Assembly (NCBI RefSeq): GCF_024343735.1
Contig: NZ_RJUE01000001.1
Location: forward strand, 268,318 to 332,317
Direction of reading: 5' to 3'
DNA from: Lacihabitans sp. CCS-44
Lineage (GTDB): Bacteria > Bacteroidota > Bacteroidia > Cytophagales > Spirosomataceae
DNA: 64,000 nt
Under the pieces are notes generated by a model, which was not told the origin of the DNA, did not search any database, and saw nothing but the letters and a program-made list of their open reading frames with translations. Positions 10,313 through 19,404 of this stretch are shown here, piece after piece. Position 1 is the first letter of the stretch. Each line of letters begins with the position of its first letter. The position numbers were made by a program, and so were the translations under genes.

Positions 10313-10720
10313 ATGCTAAAAATAGAACACATTGGTATCGCCGTAAAAAACCTCGAAGCTTCTAATGAAATATTTAGCAAACTGTTTAACAAACCGCATT
10401 ACAAAGAGGAAGAAGTAGCTTCTGAAGGCGTAAAAACCTCTTTTTTTCAATTGGCAGATTCGAAAATAGAATTATTAGAAGCCACCAATACCGAAAGCCC
10501 AATAGCTAAATTTATAGAAAAAAAAGGCGAGGGTATTCACCACATTGCCTTTGAAGTAAGCGATATTTTGTCAGAAATGAAGAGATTGAAAAATGAAGGT
10601 TTTACCTTACTAAACACTGAGCCCAAAAACGGGGCAGATAATAAATTGGTGTGTTTTTTACACCCCAAAACCACCAATAGCGTGCTGATAGAGCTGTGCC
10701 AAGAAAAAAATAAGGTCTAA
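10313..10720 (+). CDS. mce: Methylmalonyl-CoA epimerase
   Basis: A 135-residue VOC-superfamily (glyoxalase fold) protein of the usual epimerase length. Expected metal ligands are seen in KIEHIGIAV, DSKIELLE, EGIHHIAF and SVLIELCQ. The enzyme interconverts the R and S forms of methylmalonyl-CoA in the cytoplasm, linking propionate and odd-chain or branched amino-acid degradation to the B12-dependent mutase and succinyl-CoA. The mutase genes are not in the window. The residue pattern is typical of the family, so an alternative VOC enzyme is unlikely. It is followed 77 bp later by the cell-envelope cluster but is probably transcribed separately, because another -7 box lies in between. Confidence 0.92.
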   Translation: MLKIEHIGIAVKNLEASNEIFSKLFNKPHYKEEEVASEGVKTSFFQLADSKIELLEATNTESPIAKFIEKKGEGIHHIAFEVSDILSEMKRLKNEGFTLLNTEPKNGADNKLVCFLHPKTTNSVLIELCQEKNKV

Positions 10721-10756
10721 TTGTTCCAAATCAAAAGGTTATCAGTCGATTTATCT

Positions 10757-10764
10757 TAAATTTG
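10757..10764 (+). promoter_or_regulatory. Bacteroidota -7 box TAAATTTG
   Basis: A perfect TAnnTTTG whose last three bases overlap the in-frame TTG at 10762. Transcription would start near 10771, so that TTG cannot be the start codon and the GTG at 10798 is preferred for the downstream gene. Confidence 0.5.
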
Positions 10765-10797
10765 TGCTTTGAATTTGTAGTTCATAACCTATTTCGT

Positions 10798-11880
10798 GTG
10801 TCAGCAAAGAAAAAATTAAGAGCATTAGCCGTAGTTTTACCTCAATTTCATCCTTTCCCAGAAAACGACAAATGGTGGGGGAAGGGATTTACAGAATGGA
10901 CCAATGTGACCAAAGCACGACCAAGTTTTAAAGGACATTATCAGCCGCACTTGCCTGCAGATTTGGGTTTTTATGACATGCGTTTGCTGCAAACTCTTAT
11001 CGACCAAGCCAATTTGGCCGAAGAACATAATTTATCAGGTTTTTGTTTTTACCACTATTGGTTTAATGGCAAAAGACTCCTAGAAACTCCTATAAATAAG
11101 ATACTTGCAAGTCAGAAACCAGACTTTCCGTTTATGTTGGCTTGGGCCAATGAAAACTGGTCGAGACGCTGGGATGGCCAAGACCAAGAAGTATTGATGG
11201 AGCAAAAATACAATGCCGAAGACCATGCAGCACATGCAAAATACCTCTGTGAGCATGAATTCAAAGATGAGCGTTATATAAAAGTTAATGGAAAGCCTTT
11301 CTTCCTTTTTTACAATGCCCACATCATTCCTGACTTGAAGGAAACTATTCAGATCTGGCGAAATGTAGCAAAAGAGCATGGTTTCAAAGACATCTATTTG
11401 GGCGGCATAAAAACCTCCTCGCATTATATACCAGACGCCGAAGACCTGGGTTTTGATGTGGTGATAGAATGGCAGCCAGATTGGAAAAATCTGGAAATAG
11501 TCCCTAATCTATGGGATAGAATTAAAAACAAATTTTCTTTGGGAAAAACTTATAGAAAGATTGATTTTAAAGAAGTTACCAAACGAATGATGGCAAAACC
11601 TTGCCCGCCAAACAAGCATTTCCATTGTGTAGTACCCGGCTGGGACAACAGTGCCAGAAGAAAAAACAACGCCTTCATCATGGCCGATGCCACTCCTGAA
11701 TTATACGCAGAGTGGCTTAAAAACACATGCGAAAAAGCAGAGGTTTATTCAGAAGAAGAGAACTTTGTGTTCATCAACGCCTGGAACGAATGGGCAGAAG
11801 GAAATCACCTAGAACCCGATAGAAAATGGAAGCGGGCATTTTTAGAAAAAACTAGAGACATTTTAAGCATTTATAAATGA
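10798..11880 (+). CDS. WbsX-like glycan biosynthesis protein (GH99-like domain)
   Basis: About 360 residues of the Glyco_tran_WbsX family found in O-antigen and capsule clusters. Hallmarks are AVVLPQFHPFPENDKWWGKG, FTEWTNVTKARP, FCFYHYWFNGKRLLE, MLAWANENWSRRWDG and, near the end, FINAWNEWAEGNHLEPD. The fold resembles family GH99 endo-mannanases, and the family is named as a glycosyltransferase, but its chemistry is not firmly known to me. There is no ATG near the conserved start. A frame from TTG at 10762 overlaps a -7 box, so I choose GTG at 10798, which begins the protein just before the conserved KKLRALAVVLPQF. The stop overlaps the next start (ATGA), indicating translational coupling to the FkbM gene. 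Confidence 0.88.
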   Translation: MSAKKKLRALAVVLPQFHPFPENDKWWGKGFTEWTNVTKARPSFKGHYQPHLPADLGFYDMRLLQTLIDQANLAEEHNLSGFCFYHYWFNGKRLLETPINKILASQKPDFPFMLAWANENWSRRWDGQDQEVLMEQKYNAEDHAAHAKYLCEHEFKDERYIKVNGKPFFLFYNAHIIPDLKETIQIWRNVAKEHGFKDIYLGGIKTSSHYIPDAEDLGFDVVIEWQPDWKNLEIVPNLWDRIKNKFSLGKTYRKIDFKEVTKRMMAKPCPPNKHFHCVVPGWDNSARRKNNAFIMADATPELYAEWLKNTCEKAEVYSEEENFVFINAWNEWAEGNHLEPDRKWKRAFLEKTRDILSIYK

Positions 11881-12614
11881 TTGCGAAAAAAATAAAAGAC
11901 CTTGTACAGCGTATAGCCCACAAATTTGGCTACCATGTACTGAGCAAAAATAGCATCTCGGGCGACATGATTCTGTTTTTAAAAGGAATCAAAAACAGAG
12001 GTGCCTCAGTGAAAAACATACTAGACATAGGAGCCCACAAGGCCGATTGGAGTCTAATGACTTCTGATATTTTTCCAGAAGCCGCCTACTACATGATAGA
12101 GCCACAGGACGAAATGAAGCCCTACATTGAAACATTCCTCAAAAACCACAAAGGGGCTTGGTTTCAGGGCGGAGCAGGTGCCGAAAACGGCGAATTAACT
12201 TTGAGCGTTTGGGATGATTTTGCAGGCTCTTCATTTCTGCTTCCCGAAGGAGAAGAGAGTGGCAAAAAACAAAGAAAAGTACCTATTTATACAGTAGACT
12301 CATTGATAGGAAACAACAAAATGCCGATTCCAGATATCTGCAAAATTGATGTACAAGGCTTTGAAATTGAAGTACTTAAAGGAGCAAAAGCCATATTAGG
12401 CAAAACAGATATTTTCATATTGGAAGCTTCATTATTTAGGTTTTCTCCCAACCAACCATTACTGCATGAAATCATTGATTTTATGGTAAAACACGGTTAT
12501 GTTATTTACGATTTTGCTGGCTTTGCAAATCGCCCCATGGATAAAGCTCTCGGTCAATTAGACATCTGTTTTGTGTTAGAAAACAGCCCATTAAGGAGTA
12601 GCCAAGGCTGGTAA
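11877..12614 (+). CDS. FkbM-family methyltransferase
   Basis: A 245-residue SAM-dependent methyltransferase. The SAM-binding motif I is NILDIGAHKADWS at about residues 56-68. The FkbM signature appears as VYTVDSLI-type and CKIDVQGFEIEVLKGA segments, then FILEASLFRF. FkbM enzymes O-methylate sugars or polyketides; here the neighbours suggest methylation of a sugar in a surface polysaccharide. The gene overlaps the WbsX-like gene by 4 bp and is followed by 129 bp before the GT2 pair. No signal peptide or membrane segment, so it acts in the cytoplasm. Confidence 0.9.
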   Translation: MIAKKIKDLVQRIAHKFGYHVLSKNSISGDMILFLKGIKNRGASVKNILDIGAHKADWSLMTSDIFPEAAYYMIEPQDEMKPYIETFLKNHKGAWFQGGAGAENGELTLSVWDDFAGSSFLLPEGEESGKKQRKVPIYTVDSLIGNNKMPIPDICKIDVQGFEIEVLKGAKAILGKTDIFILEASLFRFSPNQPLLHEIIDFMVKHGYVIYDFAGFANRPMDKALGQLDICFVLENSPLRSSQGW

Positions 12615-12663
12615 ATGCTTATTTAGTAGCCATGGTTTCGTTTTTTAATCAAACATTATTGTA

Positions 12664-12671
12664 TATTTTTG
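12664..12671 (+). promoter_or_regulatory. Bacteroidota -7 box TATTTTTG
   Basis: A TAnnTTTG match 73 bp before the GT2 gene at 12744, in the only sizeable gap of the polysaccharide cluster. No ideal -33 element. Confidence 0.35.
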
Positions 12672-12743
12672 TAAATATTTAAAAATCTGAAATTCTTATT
12701 TCAAGATTTTATATAAAAACAAGGAGTATAAAAATTAGAATTA

Positions 12744-13622
12744 ATGCCAAAAGTAACTGTAATACTTCCAAACTACAACCACCAAGACTACATAGAAGAA
12801 CGAATAGAAAGTATTCTTAATCAAGAATTTAGAGACTTTGAACTCATCATTCTTGACGACGCCTCAATAGACAAAAGCCCCGAAAACATCAGAAAATTCC
12901 TCACGGATTCGCGTATAATAGAGTTTGTAATTAACGACCAAAACTCAGGCTCAACATTTATACAATGGGAAAAAGGTCTGCAAAAGGCCCAAGGAGAATA
13001 TATTTGGATTGCCGAAAGTGATGACATTGCCGACAAACGATTTCTTTCAGAACTCATCACGGTTTTAGATAATGACCCTAAAGTAGGCATTGCGTTTTGC
13101 CCATCAGTTTGGATAGACGACAATGGCAATAAAATACTAGAGCCAGAGCATGAAGCTGAAGAAGACTTTTGGCAAGGAAACCAATTGATTCAAAATGAGT
13201 TTCTCGCTGGAAACCTCATTTATAATGCAAGCTCTGCAGTTTTCAGGAAAGATTTGATAAAAAAAGTCAATTTTTCCCAAATTAGGCAATTTAAATATAC
13301 CGGAGATTGGCTCTTCTGGGTTCAGCTGATTTCTGACGTACAGGTAAAGAGAATCGGCAAACGTTTGAATTTTTTCAGAAGACATCCAAACAATGTGTCT
13401 TTTAAGTCTGAAAGAGACGGTTTACAATTTATAGAAGGCATAAAGATTGCGTTAAATATATTCAAGAATTATCCAATATCTTGGACAAAGAAAAGAAAGA
13501 CTATGCTATTTTGGACAAAGAAACTCTTTCTTTCTGAAAACGTTGACAAAGAGGCTGTTCTGCAAAAAATGCCATTTGAAGTAAAGACATATTTTGCTTT
13601 TTTTAAACTTTTTGGCAAGTAA
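12744..13622 (+). CDS. Glycosyltransferase family 2
   Basis: A 292-residue GT-A fold inverting glycosyltransferase. It opens with KVTVILPNYNHQDYIEERIESI, the typical nucleotide-sugar binding strand, then LIILDDASIDKS, and WIAESDD as the DxD-like metal site. There is no membrane segment. It is expected to transfer one sugar to a lipid-linked or protein acceptor on the cytoplasmic face; donor and acceptor cannot be read from sequence. The next GT2 gene starts 2 bp after the stop, so the two are co-transcribed. Confidence 0.92.
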   Translation: MPKVTVILPNYNHQDYIEERIESILNQEFRDFELIILDDASIDKSPENIRKFLTDSRIIEFVINDQNSGSTFIQWEKGLQKAQGEYIWIAESDDIADKRFLSELITVLDNDPKVGIAFCPSVWIDDNGNKILEPEHEAEEDFWQGNQLIQNEFLAGNLIYNASSAVFRKDLIKKVNFSQIRQFKYTGDWLFWVQLISDVQVKRIGKRLNFFRRHPNNVSFKSERDGLQFIEGIKIALNIFKNYPISWTKKRKTMLFWTKKLFLSENVDKEAVLQKMPFEVKTYFAFFKLFGK

Positions 13623-13624
13623 AT

Positions 13625-14659
13625 ATGAAAGGAATTTCGGTTATAATAGCTTGTTTTAATAGTGAAAAAGTAATTGCCACTACGCTTAATCACCTTCAAA
13701 ACCAAAAAAACACTGAAGCCATCCCTTGGGAAGTAATACTTGTAGACAACAACTCTACTGACCAAACTTCGGTTGTAGCCGATAAAGTCTGGAATGAAAA
13801 CCCAATTGTTCCTCTTAATATTTTAACAGAAGAAAATATTGGAGAAGCACATGCACGCAAAAGGGGAATAAAGGCCGCAAGATATAGCATTCTGAGCATT
13901 GTAGATGACGACAACTGGGTGGCCGAAGATTGGATATTTAAGATAAATAACTATTTTGAAAACCCAGAAATCGGCCTCATTGGTTGTGCTGGCACCGGAG
14001 AGTTTGAATCTACTCCGCCAAATTGGTTTTTTAAAAATCAACATGCATTTGCCATCGGAAAACTCTACGATGGAGATTTCGTTGACATCACTGATAGTGC
14101 CATTGTACCGGGAGCGGGTCTCTGTGTGAGAAGACATGTTTATGACGTCTTATTTAAACTTGATTGGATGCCCTTTTTGCAAGGTAGGGTTGGAAATAAA
14201 CAGTCAGCAGGTGCCGATAGTGAGATGTGTTATGTAACAAGGCTGCTTGGATACAAAATATATTATTCTAACTTACTTACATTCAAACACTTTACTGCCT
14301 CGCACCGAATTACTTGGGATCGCTTAACTAGAATGACAGAGGGCTTTGGTGAAGCAGATGTCTTTACTTTACCCTACAAGATTTTATACGAGGAATCAAA
14401 GGGCAGTAAAACTCTGTTAAACAACTTACGAAAAAAATGGTGGTTTAATTTCTTAGGCAAAAAAGTTGCTTTGTGGATTAATGACCCTTTAAATTTTACA
14501 GTTGCCCCATCATTTTCGCAGAAAGAACTATATAGAATAAGAAATCGGGCGTTCTGTGATACTATATGGCGAGAAAGAACAAAATTTCAGAATAGTTTTG
14601 AATATTTGAGACTTATTTCAGAAAGAAATACGCAACAACAGAAGCCTTCGTTTATATAA
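13625..14659 (+). CDS. Glycosyltransferase family 2
   Basis: A 344-residue GT2 enzyme. Residues 1-120 carry GISVIIACFNSEKVIATTL, VILVDNNSTDQT and the metal-binding SIVDDDNWV. The middle section has the acceptor-side GAGLCVRRHVYD and a GADSEMCYVTRLLGYKIYY stretch resembling the ED and acceptor motifs of polysaccharide GT2 enzymes. It belongs with the WbsX-like, FkbM-like and GT2 genes upstream in a small surface-glycan or glycoprotein cluster. No transport or polymerase gene is present, so the cluster is either partial or works on an acceptor made elsewhere. Confidence 0.92.
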   Translation: MKGISVIIACFNSEKVIATTLNHLQNQKNTEAIPWEVILVDNNSTDQTSVVADKVWNENPIVPLNILTEENIGEAHARKRGIKAARYSILSIVDDDNWVAEDWIFKINNYFENPEIGLIGCAGTGEFESTPPNWFFKNQHAFAIGKLYDGDFVDITDSAIVPGAGLCVRRHVYDVLFKLDWMPFLQGRVGNKQSAGADSEMCYVTRLLGYKIYYSNLLTFKHFTASHRITWDRLTRMTEGFGEADVFTLPYKILYEESKGSKTLLNNLRKKWWFNFLGKKVALWINDPLNFTVAPSFSQKELYRIRNRAFCDTIWRERTKFQNSFEYLRLISERNTQQQKPSFI

Positions 14660-14671
14660 AATACTCGTCTT

Positions 14672-17113
14672 TTGAATATATTGATCAAATACTTACTAGT
14701 ATTTTTAATATTACTGTGCAAATTAGCTTTGGCACAGTCAAAATATGTTGAGGGCGTAATAATATCTAAAAGCAGCTTTAGACCTATTGAATATGCTAAT
14801 ATTCAGGACAAATCAAAATCTATTGGCATAACTTCAGATTCTTTAGGGAATTTTCGTTTGTCAGTTTCTTCCAAAAACACATTATTAAGCATTAGTTGTG
14901 TGGGCTATGAAAGCACCACAATAAGAGTTGACCCCGAAACTTTTGTGGTCATTAGACTGTCACCGACAGAAAGCCAACTGGCTGAAATAACTATAAAACC
15001 CAAAGAAAATCCGGCTTTTGAAATAATCAGGCGTACTCTGGCTCATGCTGAAAGAAACAATCCAAACAAAATATCTCAATTCAAGGCCAGCCACTATTGC
15101 AAAATTGGTTTGAGTGGCGAAATATTAAAATACTTTCAAAATAGTACGGCAGATTCTATCTCAAAAACTGACAGAGGCCTATTGATAGTTGAAAATTTGG
15201 GAGATTTTTTTCAGAAAAATAAACAACAGAAAGACGTTGTCAAGTTTACAATTAGTAATTTACCCAAAAACTACCCAGTCAATCTATTCACCAATAGTCA
15301 AATAAACCCTTTTGGGTTTTATGAACCACTCATCCAAATAAACCTAAATCAACTTACGGCACTTTCGAGCAATGGTTCCTTACAAAATCAGAGATTTTAT
15401 GTAAACCCAATAAATGAAAAAACCTTTTCTCAATATGATTTTCATTTGATAGATACCCTTAAAAATTCATCTGATAGTATTTTTAAAATAAGCTATAAAC
15501 CCAAAAAAGGAGTCTCATTTAATGGATTAGTTGGAGAAATCTTAATAAGTTCAGACGGCTATGCCATTAAAGAAGTTTTTGCAAAAAATGCAGATACTTT
15601 ACAAATTCTAAACTTTAAAATCCATCAATTATATGAACAAAATGACACCCAGTGGTATCCCCATTACAGAGCTTTGAGCTTAGAATATCTACACAAACTA
15701 GAAAAGCGGGATTTGAAATTCACCTTCTCGATAGAAGATTATTTTTCAAATTTCACAAAGACTTTTGAGTCAAAAGAGGTATATTTTGATGGCACATATC
15801 GCATAATTTCACCAAAAGCAGATACCATATCGAGAAGTGAATTTGATAAATTGCGTTCGGTTGAGCTACTTTTAAGAGATCGCCAACTGTACAGCAAGTC
15901 TGATTTATTCAATCAGAAACCGCTTTTTCGAAAAATTATAGTACCAGGCATGGCCATAGCAAAAACGTCCATCAATAATGGTTTAATGGTAGGCCCATTT
16001 TTTCTTCTTTATAATCAGTTAGATTATAATCAGCACGAGAAAATTAGATTGGGACTTGGCATTCAAAACGATATTCAGAGAAGTCCAAGATGGAGAATTT
16101 ATGGTGGAGGGGCTTATGGCATTGGTGACAAAAAAATAAAATATGAAGGGATTTTAAGCTATCATATAACCAAAGACCGTTACAATAAAATCGAAATTTA
16201 TGGAGGTAATGATGTGAGAAGACCAGGACAAAACCCTTTACTTTTTGCAAACTATGTGTTACCTCAAAAGATTGGCTTGAACTTAGGAAGTGGAGATTAT
16301 CTGCTCGATAATTATAAAAAAATAGGCTTTGCAGCTTATTTTAAACCATTCAATTGGACACAAATAAAACTATTCTTCGAAAAAGAAACGCGAGCACCTG
16401 TAAGCTACAAATTGGCCGAAAACACTGTGAGCGATTATAATCATACGGGCTTGAGTATCAGGTTTGCACGTAAAGAAACATTGCTGCGTACGGGTTATTT
16501 TGAAACGGTTACTAATCCCTACTACCCAATTATCAGATTCAATGTCAGCCATTTTAATAGCAACAAAACCTACCACAGCAACTTCTGGAAAGCAAATATT
16601 GTGGTTAGCCATCAAATCAGAACGAAGAAAGTGGGTAAAACTATGACCAATATTTCGGCGGGACATGCATGGGGAATATTACCTTTTCAATATCTGTTTA
16701 ATAACCTCTCAGTACCTCTAAATATATGGGGAAGCAATAGCAAAGAAGGGTTTCAGATGCTCAGTACTGCTGAGCTAGGTTACAATAATTACGTTTCGGT
16801 ATCGATTTTTCATGATTTTGAAAAAACCTTATGGAGATTACAGAGCCCTTGGTTTCAGCCGGAGTTTATGATTGGCAACAAAATGGCCATCGGTACACTT
16901 AGTCAATCGGCTCCATTAGTAAATGGCAAACCTCTGAAAGATATAAATCAAGGAGTTTTTGAGGTGTCGATGAGTATAAGAAATATCTTAAAAGTTAAGA
17001 TTAGAGGTTTCAGAATCGGTTTGGGAGTAAATATGGTCTACGATTATTCTCCTGAGAGATTTGGCCCGAGCAGATTTGGAATTAGACCATTTATCATACC
17101 TGTTTTATTCTAA
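14672..17113 (+). CDS. Outer-membrane DUF5686 protein with carboxypeptidase-like N-domain
   Basis: An 813-residue protein with a signal peptide at about residues 1-21 (ends KLALAQS). A CarboxypepD_reg-like beta-sandwich follows (VEGVIISKSSFRPIEYANI, then GITSDSLGNFRLSVS and LSISCVGYESTTI, about 26-95). The long remainder is rich in alternating Tyr/Phe/Gly strands and ends in PVLF, as expected for an outer-membrane beta-barrel of the Bacteroidota DUF5686 family. The function of the family is not known to me. No ATG fits the signal peptide, and TTG at 14672 gives a good one. It follows the GT2 pair by 12 bp, so it is probably in that operon, and is convergent with parA. Confidence 0.85.
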   Translation: MNILIKYLLVFLILLCKLALAQSKYVEGVIISKSSFRPIEYANIQDKSKSIGITSDSLGNFRLSVSSKNTLLSISCVGYESTTIRVDPETFVVIRLSPTESQLAEITIKPKENPAFEIIRRTLAHAERNNPNKISQFKASHYCKIGLSGEILKYFQNSTADSISKTDRGLLIVENLGDFFQKNKQQKDVVKFTISNLPKNYPVNLFTNSQINPFGFYEPLIQINLNQLTALSSNGSLQNQRFYVNPINEKTFSQYDFHLIDTLKNSSDSIFKISYKPKKGVSFNGLVGEILISSDGYAIKEVFAKNADTLQILNFKIHQLYEQNDTQWYPHYRALSLEYLHKLEKRDLKFTFSIEDYFSNFTKTFESKEVYFDGTYRIISPKADTISRSEFDKLRSVELLLRDRQLYSKSDLFNQKPLFRKIIVPGMAIAKTSINNGLMVGPFFLLYNQLDYNQHEKIRLGLGIQNDIQRSPRWRIYGGGAYGIGDKKIKYEGILSYHITKDRYNKIEIYGGNDVRRPGQNPLLFANYVLPQKIGLNLGSGDYLLDNYKKIGFAAYFKPFNWTQIKLFFEKETRAPVSYKLAENTVSDYNHTGLSIRFARKETLLRTGYFETVTNPYYPIIRFNVSHFNSNKTYHSNFWKANIVVSHQIRTKKVGKTMTNISAGHAWGILPFQYLFNNLSVPLNIWGSNSKEGFQMLSTAELGYNNYVSVSIFHDFEKTLWRLQSPWFQPEFMIGNKMAIGTLSQSAPLVNGKPLKDINQGVFEVSMSIRNILKVKIRGFRIGLGVNMVYDYSPERFGPSRFGIRPFIIPVLF

Positions 17114-17121
17114 AATCCAGA

Positions 17122-17907
17122 TTATCTTTTATTTTTCCTAAGATTATACTTCTCTAAAAACTCAAGAATCATCCTATCATAAGCATTGGCCCCGATGGAT
17201 TTCTTTTTAGAAAGAATTACTGGCACTTGTTTGGCAGTAGAGTCTATAAAGGCCATATCTCTAGGAATATAGGTATCAAAAACTTGGTCCTTAAAATTCT
17301 CTCTCATCAGTCCCAATATTTGATTAGAAAGTTCATTGTCTTCATCATGCATGGTCAGTAAAATACCTTCTACATAAAGCTCTGGTTTTAACCTTTTTTG
17401 AATAATACGCAATGTGCCGAGTATTAGCTCCAAACCCTCAATACCAAAATATTCACATTGAAGTGGGATAATTACAGAATCTGATGCCATGAGGCTGTTG
17501 ATAGGCACTATACCCAAAGAGGGAGGGCAGTCTATAAAAATAAAATCATATAGGGGCTTTATGGGTTCTAGCTTTTCTGTAAGTATATATTCTCTTTCAG
17601 TAAAATTAACCAGCTCTATCTCGGCTCCAACCAAATGTGGAGTTGAAGGAATAAGGTCTAAGTTTGGGTAACCCGTACGAATTATACAATCTTGAATGGG
17701 ACTCAAGCCCACTAAAGCTGCATAAATACTTTTATTGTCATATTCAGACTTTAACCCAAAAGCTACTGTACAGCTGGCTTGATGGTCAGTATCTATCAGC
17801 AGCACCTTGTAGCCACGTGCGGCCAGACCTGCTGATATATTTACAGCAGAGGTCGTTTTACCTACCCCACCCTTTTGGTTTGAAATAGCAATTACTTTAG
17901 GAAGCAT
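17122..17907 (-). CDS. ParA/Soj-family ATPase
   Basis: A 261-residue deviant Walker-type ATPase. KGGVGKTT (residues 12-19) is the ParA Walker A with signature Lys; LLIDTDHQASCTVAFG is the A' motif; FIFIDCPPSLG is Walker B. ParA proteins form ATP-dependent dimers on DNA and position chromosomes, plasmids or protein cargo. In the usual chromosomal arrangement parB follows directly, but the adjacent gene here is a fimbrial chaperone, so the partner must lie elsewhere or the protein positions another cargo. Length and motifs argue for an intact gene. It is convergent with the DUF5686 gene (8 bp apart). Confidence 0.9.
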   Translation of the reverse strand: MLPKVIAISNQKGGVGKTTSAVNISAGLAARGYKVLLIDTDHQASCTVAFGLKSEYDNKSIYAALVGLSPIQDCIIRTGYPNLDLIPSTPHLVGAEIELVNFTEREYILTEKLEPIKPLYDFIFIDCPPSLGIVPINSLMASDSVIIPLQCEYFGIEGLELILGTLRIIQKRLKPELYVEGILLTMHDEDNELSNQILGLMRENFKDQVFDTYIPRDMAFIDSTAKQVPVILSKKKSIGANAYDRMILEFLEKYNLRKNKR

Positions 17908-18027
17908 CTATATTTTTATTGTACCACAAATTAATGCGTAAATTATACACCTAAGCGATAAAGTGCAGTTTAAATTTTAAAACGAACGTTTTTTGTCAAT
18001 ATTCCAAAAATATCAAAGACTCTTCAT

Positions 18028-18050
18028 AAAAAAAACCACTTCTCAGTGGC
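18028..18050 (-). terminator. Terminator hairpin of chaperone gene
   Basis: Read on the minus strand, CCACT-GAGA-AGTGG is followed by eight Ts, starting about 8 bp after the chaperone stop. Confidence 0.7.
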
Positions 18051-18057
18051 CTTTAAA

Positions 18058-18861
18058 TTATTTAATTTCGATAGTCTTTTCTATAGCTTCAAGCGAGGCG
18101 TTTTCGCCATAATCTAGCACAGCAAGTATAGAATACTTTCCTGGTTTGATAGTAGCCGGAATTTCTAATGGTATAACTCTCTTGCCTCCAGGAAAAACTG
18201 GAAATTCTTTGGCCTCCGTCGTAGTTTCTTGAGAGTTGGTCAGGTTAGTAATTTCTAGGTGACTTCTACCCGTAATCATGATTTTACCATTATTCTCTAT
18301 TTCAAAATTATACATTCTTTTGTTTTCTTTCACCGGCAAAAGGCTAATAGCCTTTGCAGAAGGCTCCATAAGACTAGGTGGAGTCTGATAAACATGAATA
18401 CCCATTCTGATTATTTCTTGAATGCTGGCCTTTGCTTCATTTGGTCCATTTGTTATAGGTTTTTTGAGGTTTGCACCTTGAATAAATAACATGGCCCATT
18501 TCATAGACTCTAATTCTTGTCCATTGTTTGGAGCCTGCATGGTCAAAGTTATTTCACCAGACTTGCCGGCTGGAATTTCTATGAAATTCTTATCAAAAGT
18601 TAACCAAGAAGCACATGAATATGGCTTCGTATTGGGTTTGAAATAATCATGAGCTCCATCCACTTTTCTATTCCAATCTCCAAGGCTTACCTCAAAAGAC
18701 TGTGTTTTGGAGGAATTGTTGGTAATGGTAATCACCTGAGTTTCTGAAGAGCCTATATTTTGAAGATGAAACTCAACAATGGATGGATTGATGTTTATTT
18801 GCTGAGCACTTAAATCAAAAAAAGAAACAGAAATAAAGATCAAGAAAAAAAGACGTCTCAT
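18058..18861 (-). CDS. PapD-like periplasmic pilus chaperone
   Basis: A 267-residue exported protein with signal peptide MRRLFFLIFISVSFFDLSAQ. Residues 21-140 look like the first immunoglobulin-like domain of a pilus chaperone: a strand ININPSIVEFHLQNIGSSETQVITITNNS, SFEVSLGDW, CASWLTFDKNFIEIPAGKSGEITLTMQAP, and WAMLFIQG. The second domain (170-267) is another beta-sandwich ending in ILAVLDYGENASLEAIEKTIEIK. Such chaperones hold unfolded pilin subunits and deliver them to an outer-membrane usher. The gene is divergent from two subunit-like genes (60 bp apart) and close to an usher-like gene and four more subunit-like genes. An alternative is a general Ig-like periplasmic protein of the DUF916 type. 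Confidence 0.7.
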   Translation of the reverse strand: MRRLFFLIFISVSFFDLSAQQININPSIVEFHLQNIGSSETQVITITNNSSKTQSFEVSLGDWNRKVDGAHDYFKPNTKPYSCASWLTFDKNFIEIPAGKSGEITLTMQAPNNGQELESMKWAMLFIQGANLKKPITNGPNEAKASIQEIIRMGIHVYQTPPSLMEPSAKAISLLPVKENKRMYNFEIENNGKIMITGRSHLEITNLTNSQETTTEAKEFPVFPGGKRVIPLEIPATIKPGKYSILAVLDYGENASLEAIEKTIEIK

Positions 18862-18896
18862 TTATAATATTTAATTTAATTTTTACTTTATTTTTA

Positions 18897-18904
18897 CAAA
18901 ACTA
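18897..18904 (-). promoter_or_regulatory. Minus-strand -7 box TAGTTTTG
   Basis: The 59-bp gap between the divergent chaperone and subunit genes carries CAAAACTA, which is TAnnTTTG on the minus strand, 36 bp before the chaperone ATG. Confidence 0.4.
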
Positions 18905-18920
18905 TCTCTAAAAATCGAAA

Positions 18921-19400
18921 TTGAACCTACAAAAAAAAACTTTAGTATTCATTTTGTTCGTTTTTCTTTCATTAGATAAAACCCAAGCACAGTCTTTTTC
19001 GTACGATTTGCAGTCATCAGCTTTATCTTTTGACTATTCCAATTTAAATAATTTCACATCACCCAGAACTATTCCAAAAGCTTTTACTCTAAATATAAGA
19101 AATTCAAACAGAGGAAAATACAATGTTTTTTGTAAAATTGTCTCCAATAGCAACGAAAACTTTGGAAATATACCTCTCAATTTATTTTCAGTCAAAGTCA
19201 ACAGTGCGAATTTTACCATAAGCAGTTCTTATTACACTTCTTCCATTTTGGGATTGTCTGACGTGATAGTTGGAAATGTAACGGGAAGAGCCCGAAAAAC
19301 AGATACCATTTATTACGACCTGATTTTAAACCCTATTGGCTTTAATTATGACCCAAACAATTACAATTATAGTTTTATTTTTACGGTAACTGAATATTAG
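18921..19400 (+). CDS. Small secreted subunit-like protein (divergent)
   Basis: 159 residues starting from TTG (no ATG is available). The signal peptide ends at DKTQAQS. The mature part is all-beta in pattern and Asn/Ser-rich. Its layout parallels the pilin-like proteins at 22704-25134: a KAFTLNIRNSNRGKYNV strand where they have KAWTVSVKA, and an ending (YDLILNPIGFNYDPNNYNYSFIFTVTEY) that lines up with LIDYxANPGYxxPxxYTLGxTFTVT. It is the most divergent member, so it could be a minor or tip subunit. The next gene starts 4 bp after its stop. The relation is by eye only, and I recognise no named family. Confidence 0.75.
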   Translation: MNLQKKTLVFILFVFLSLDKTQAQSFSYDLQSSALSFDYSNLNNFTSPRTIPKAFTLNIRNSNRGKYNVFCKIVSNSNENFGNIPLNLFSVKVNSANFTISSSYYTSSILGLSDVIVGNVTGRARKTDTIYYDLILNPIGFNYDPNNYNYSFIFTVTEY

Positions 19401-19404
19401 TTAA

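Noticed and set aside
10762..10797. TTG start at 10762 for the WbsX-like gene
   Set aside because: It overlaps a perfect -7 promoter box, so the codon would lie upstream of the expected transcript; GTG at 10798 also fits the conserved N-terminus better.
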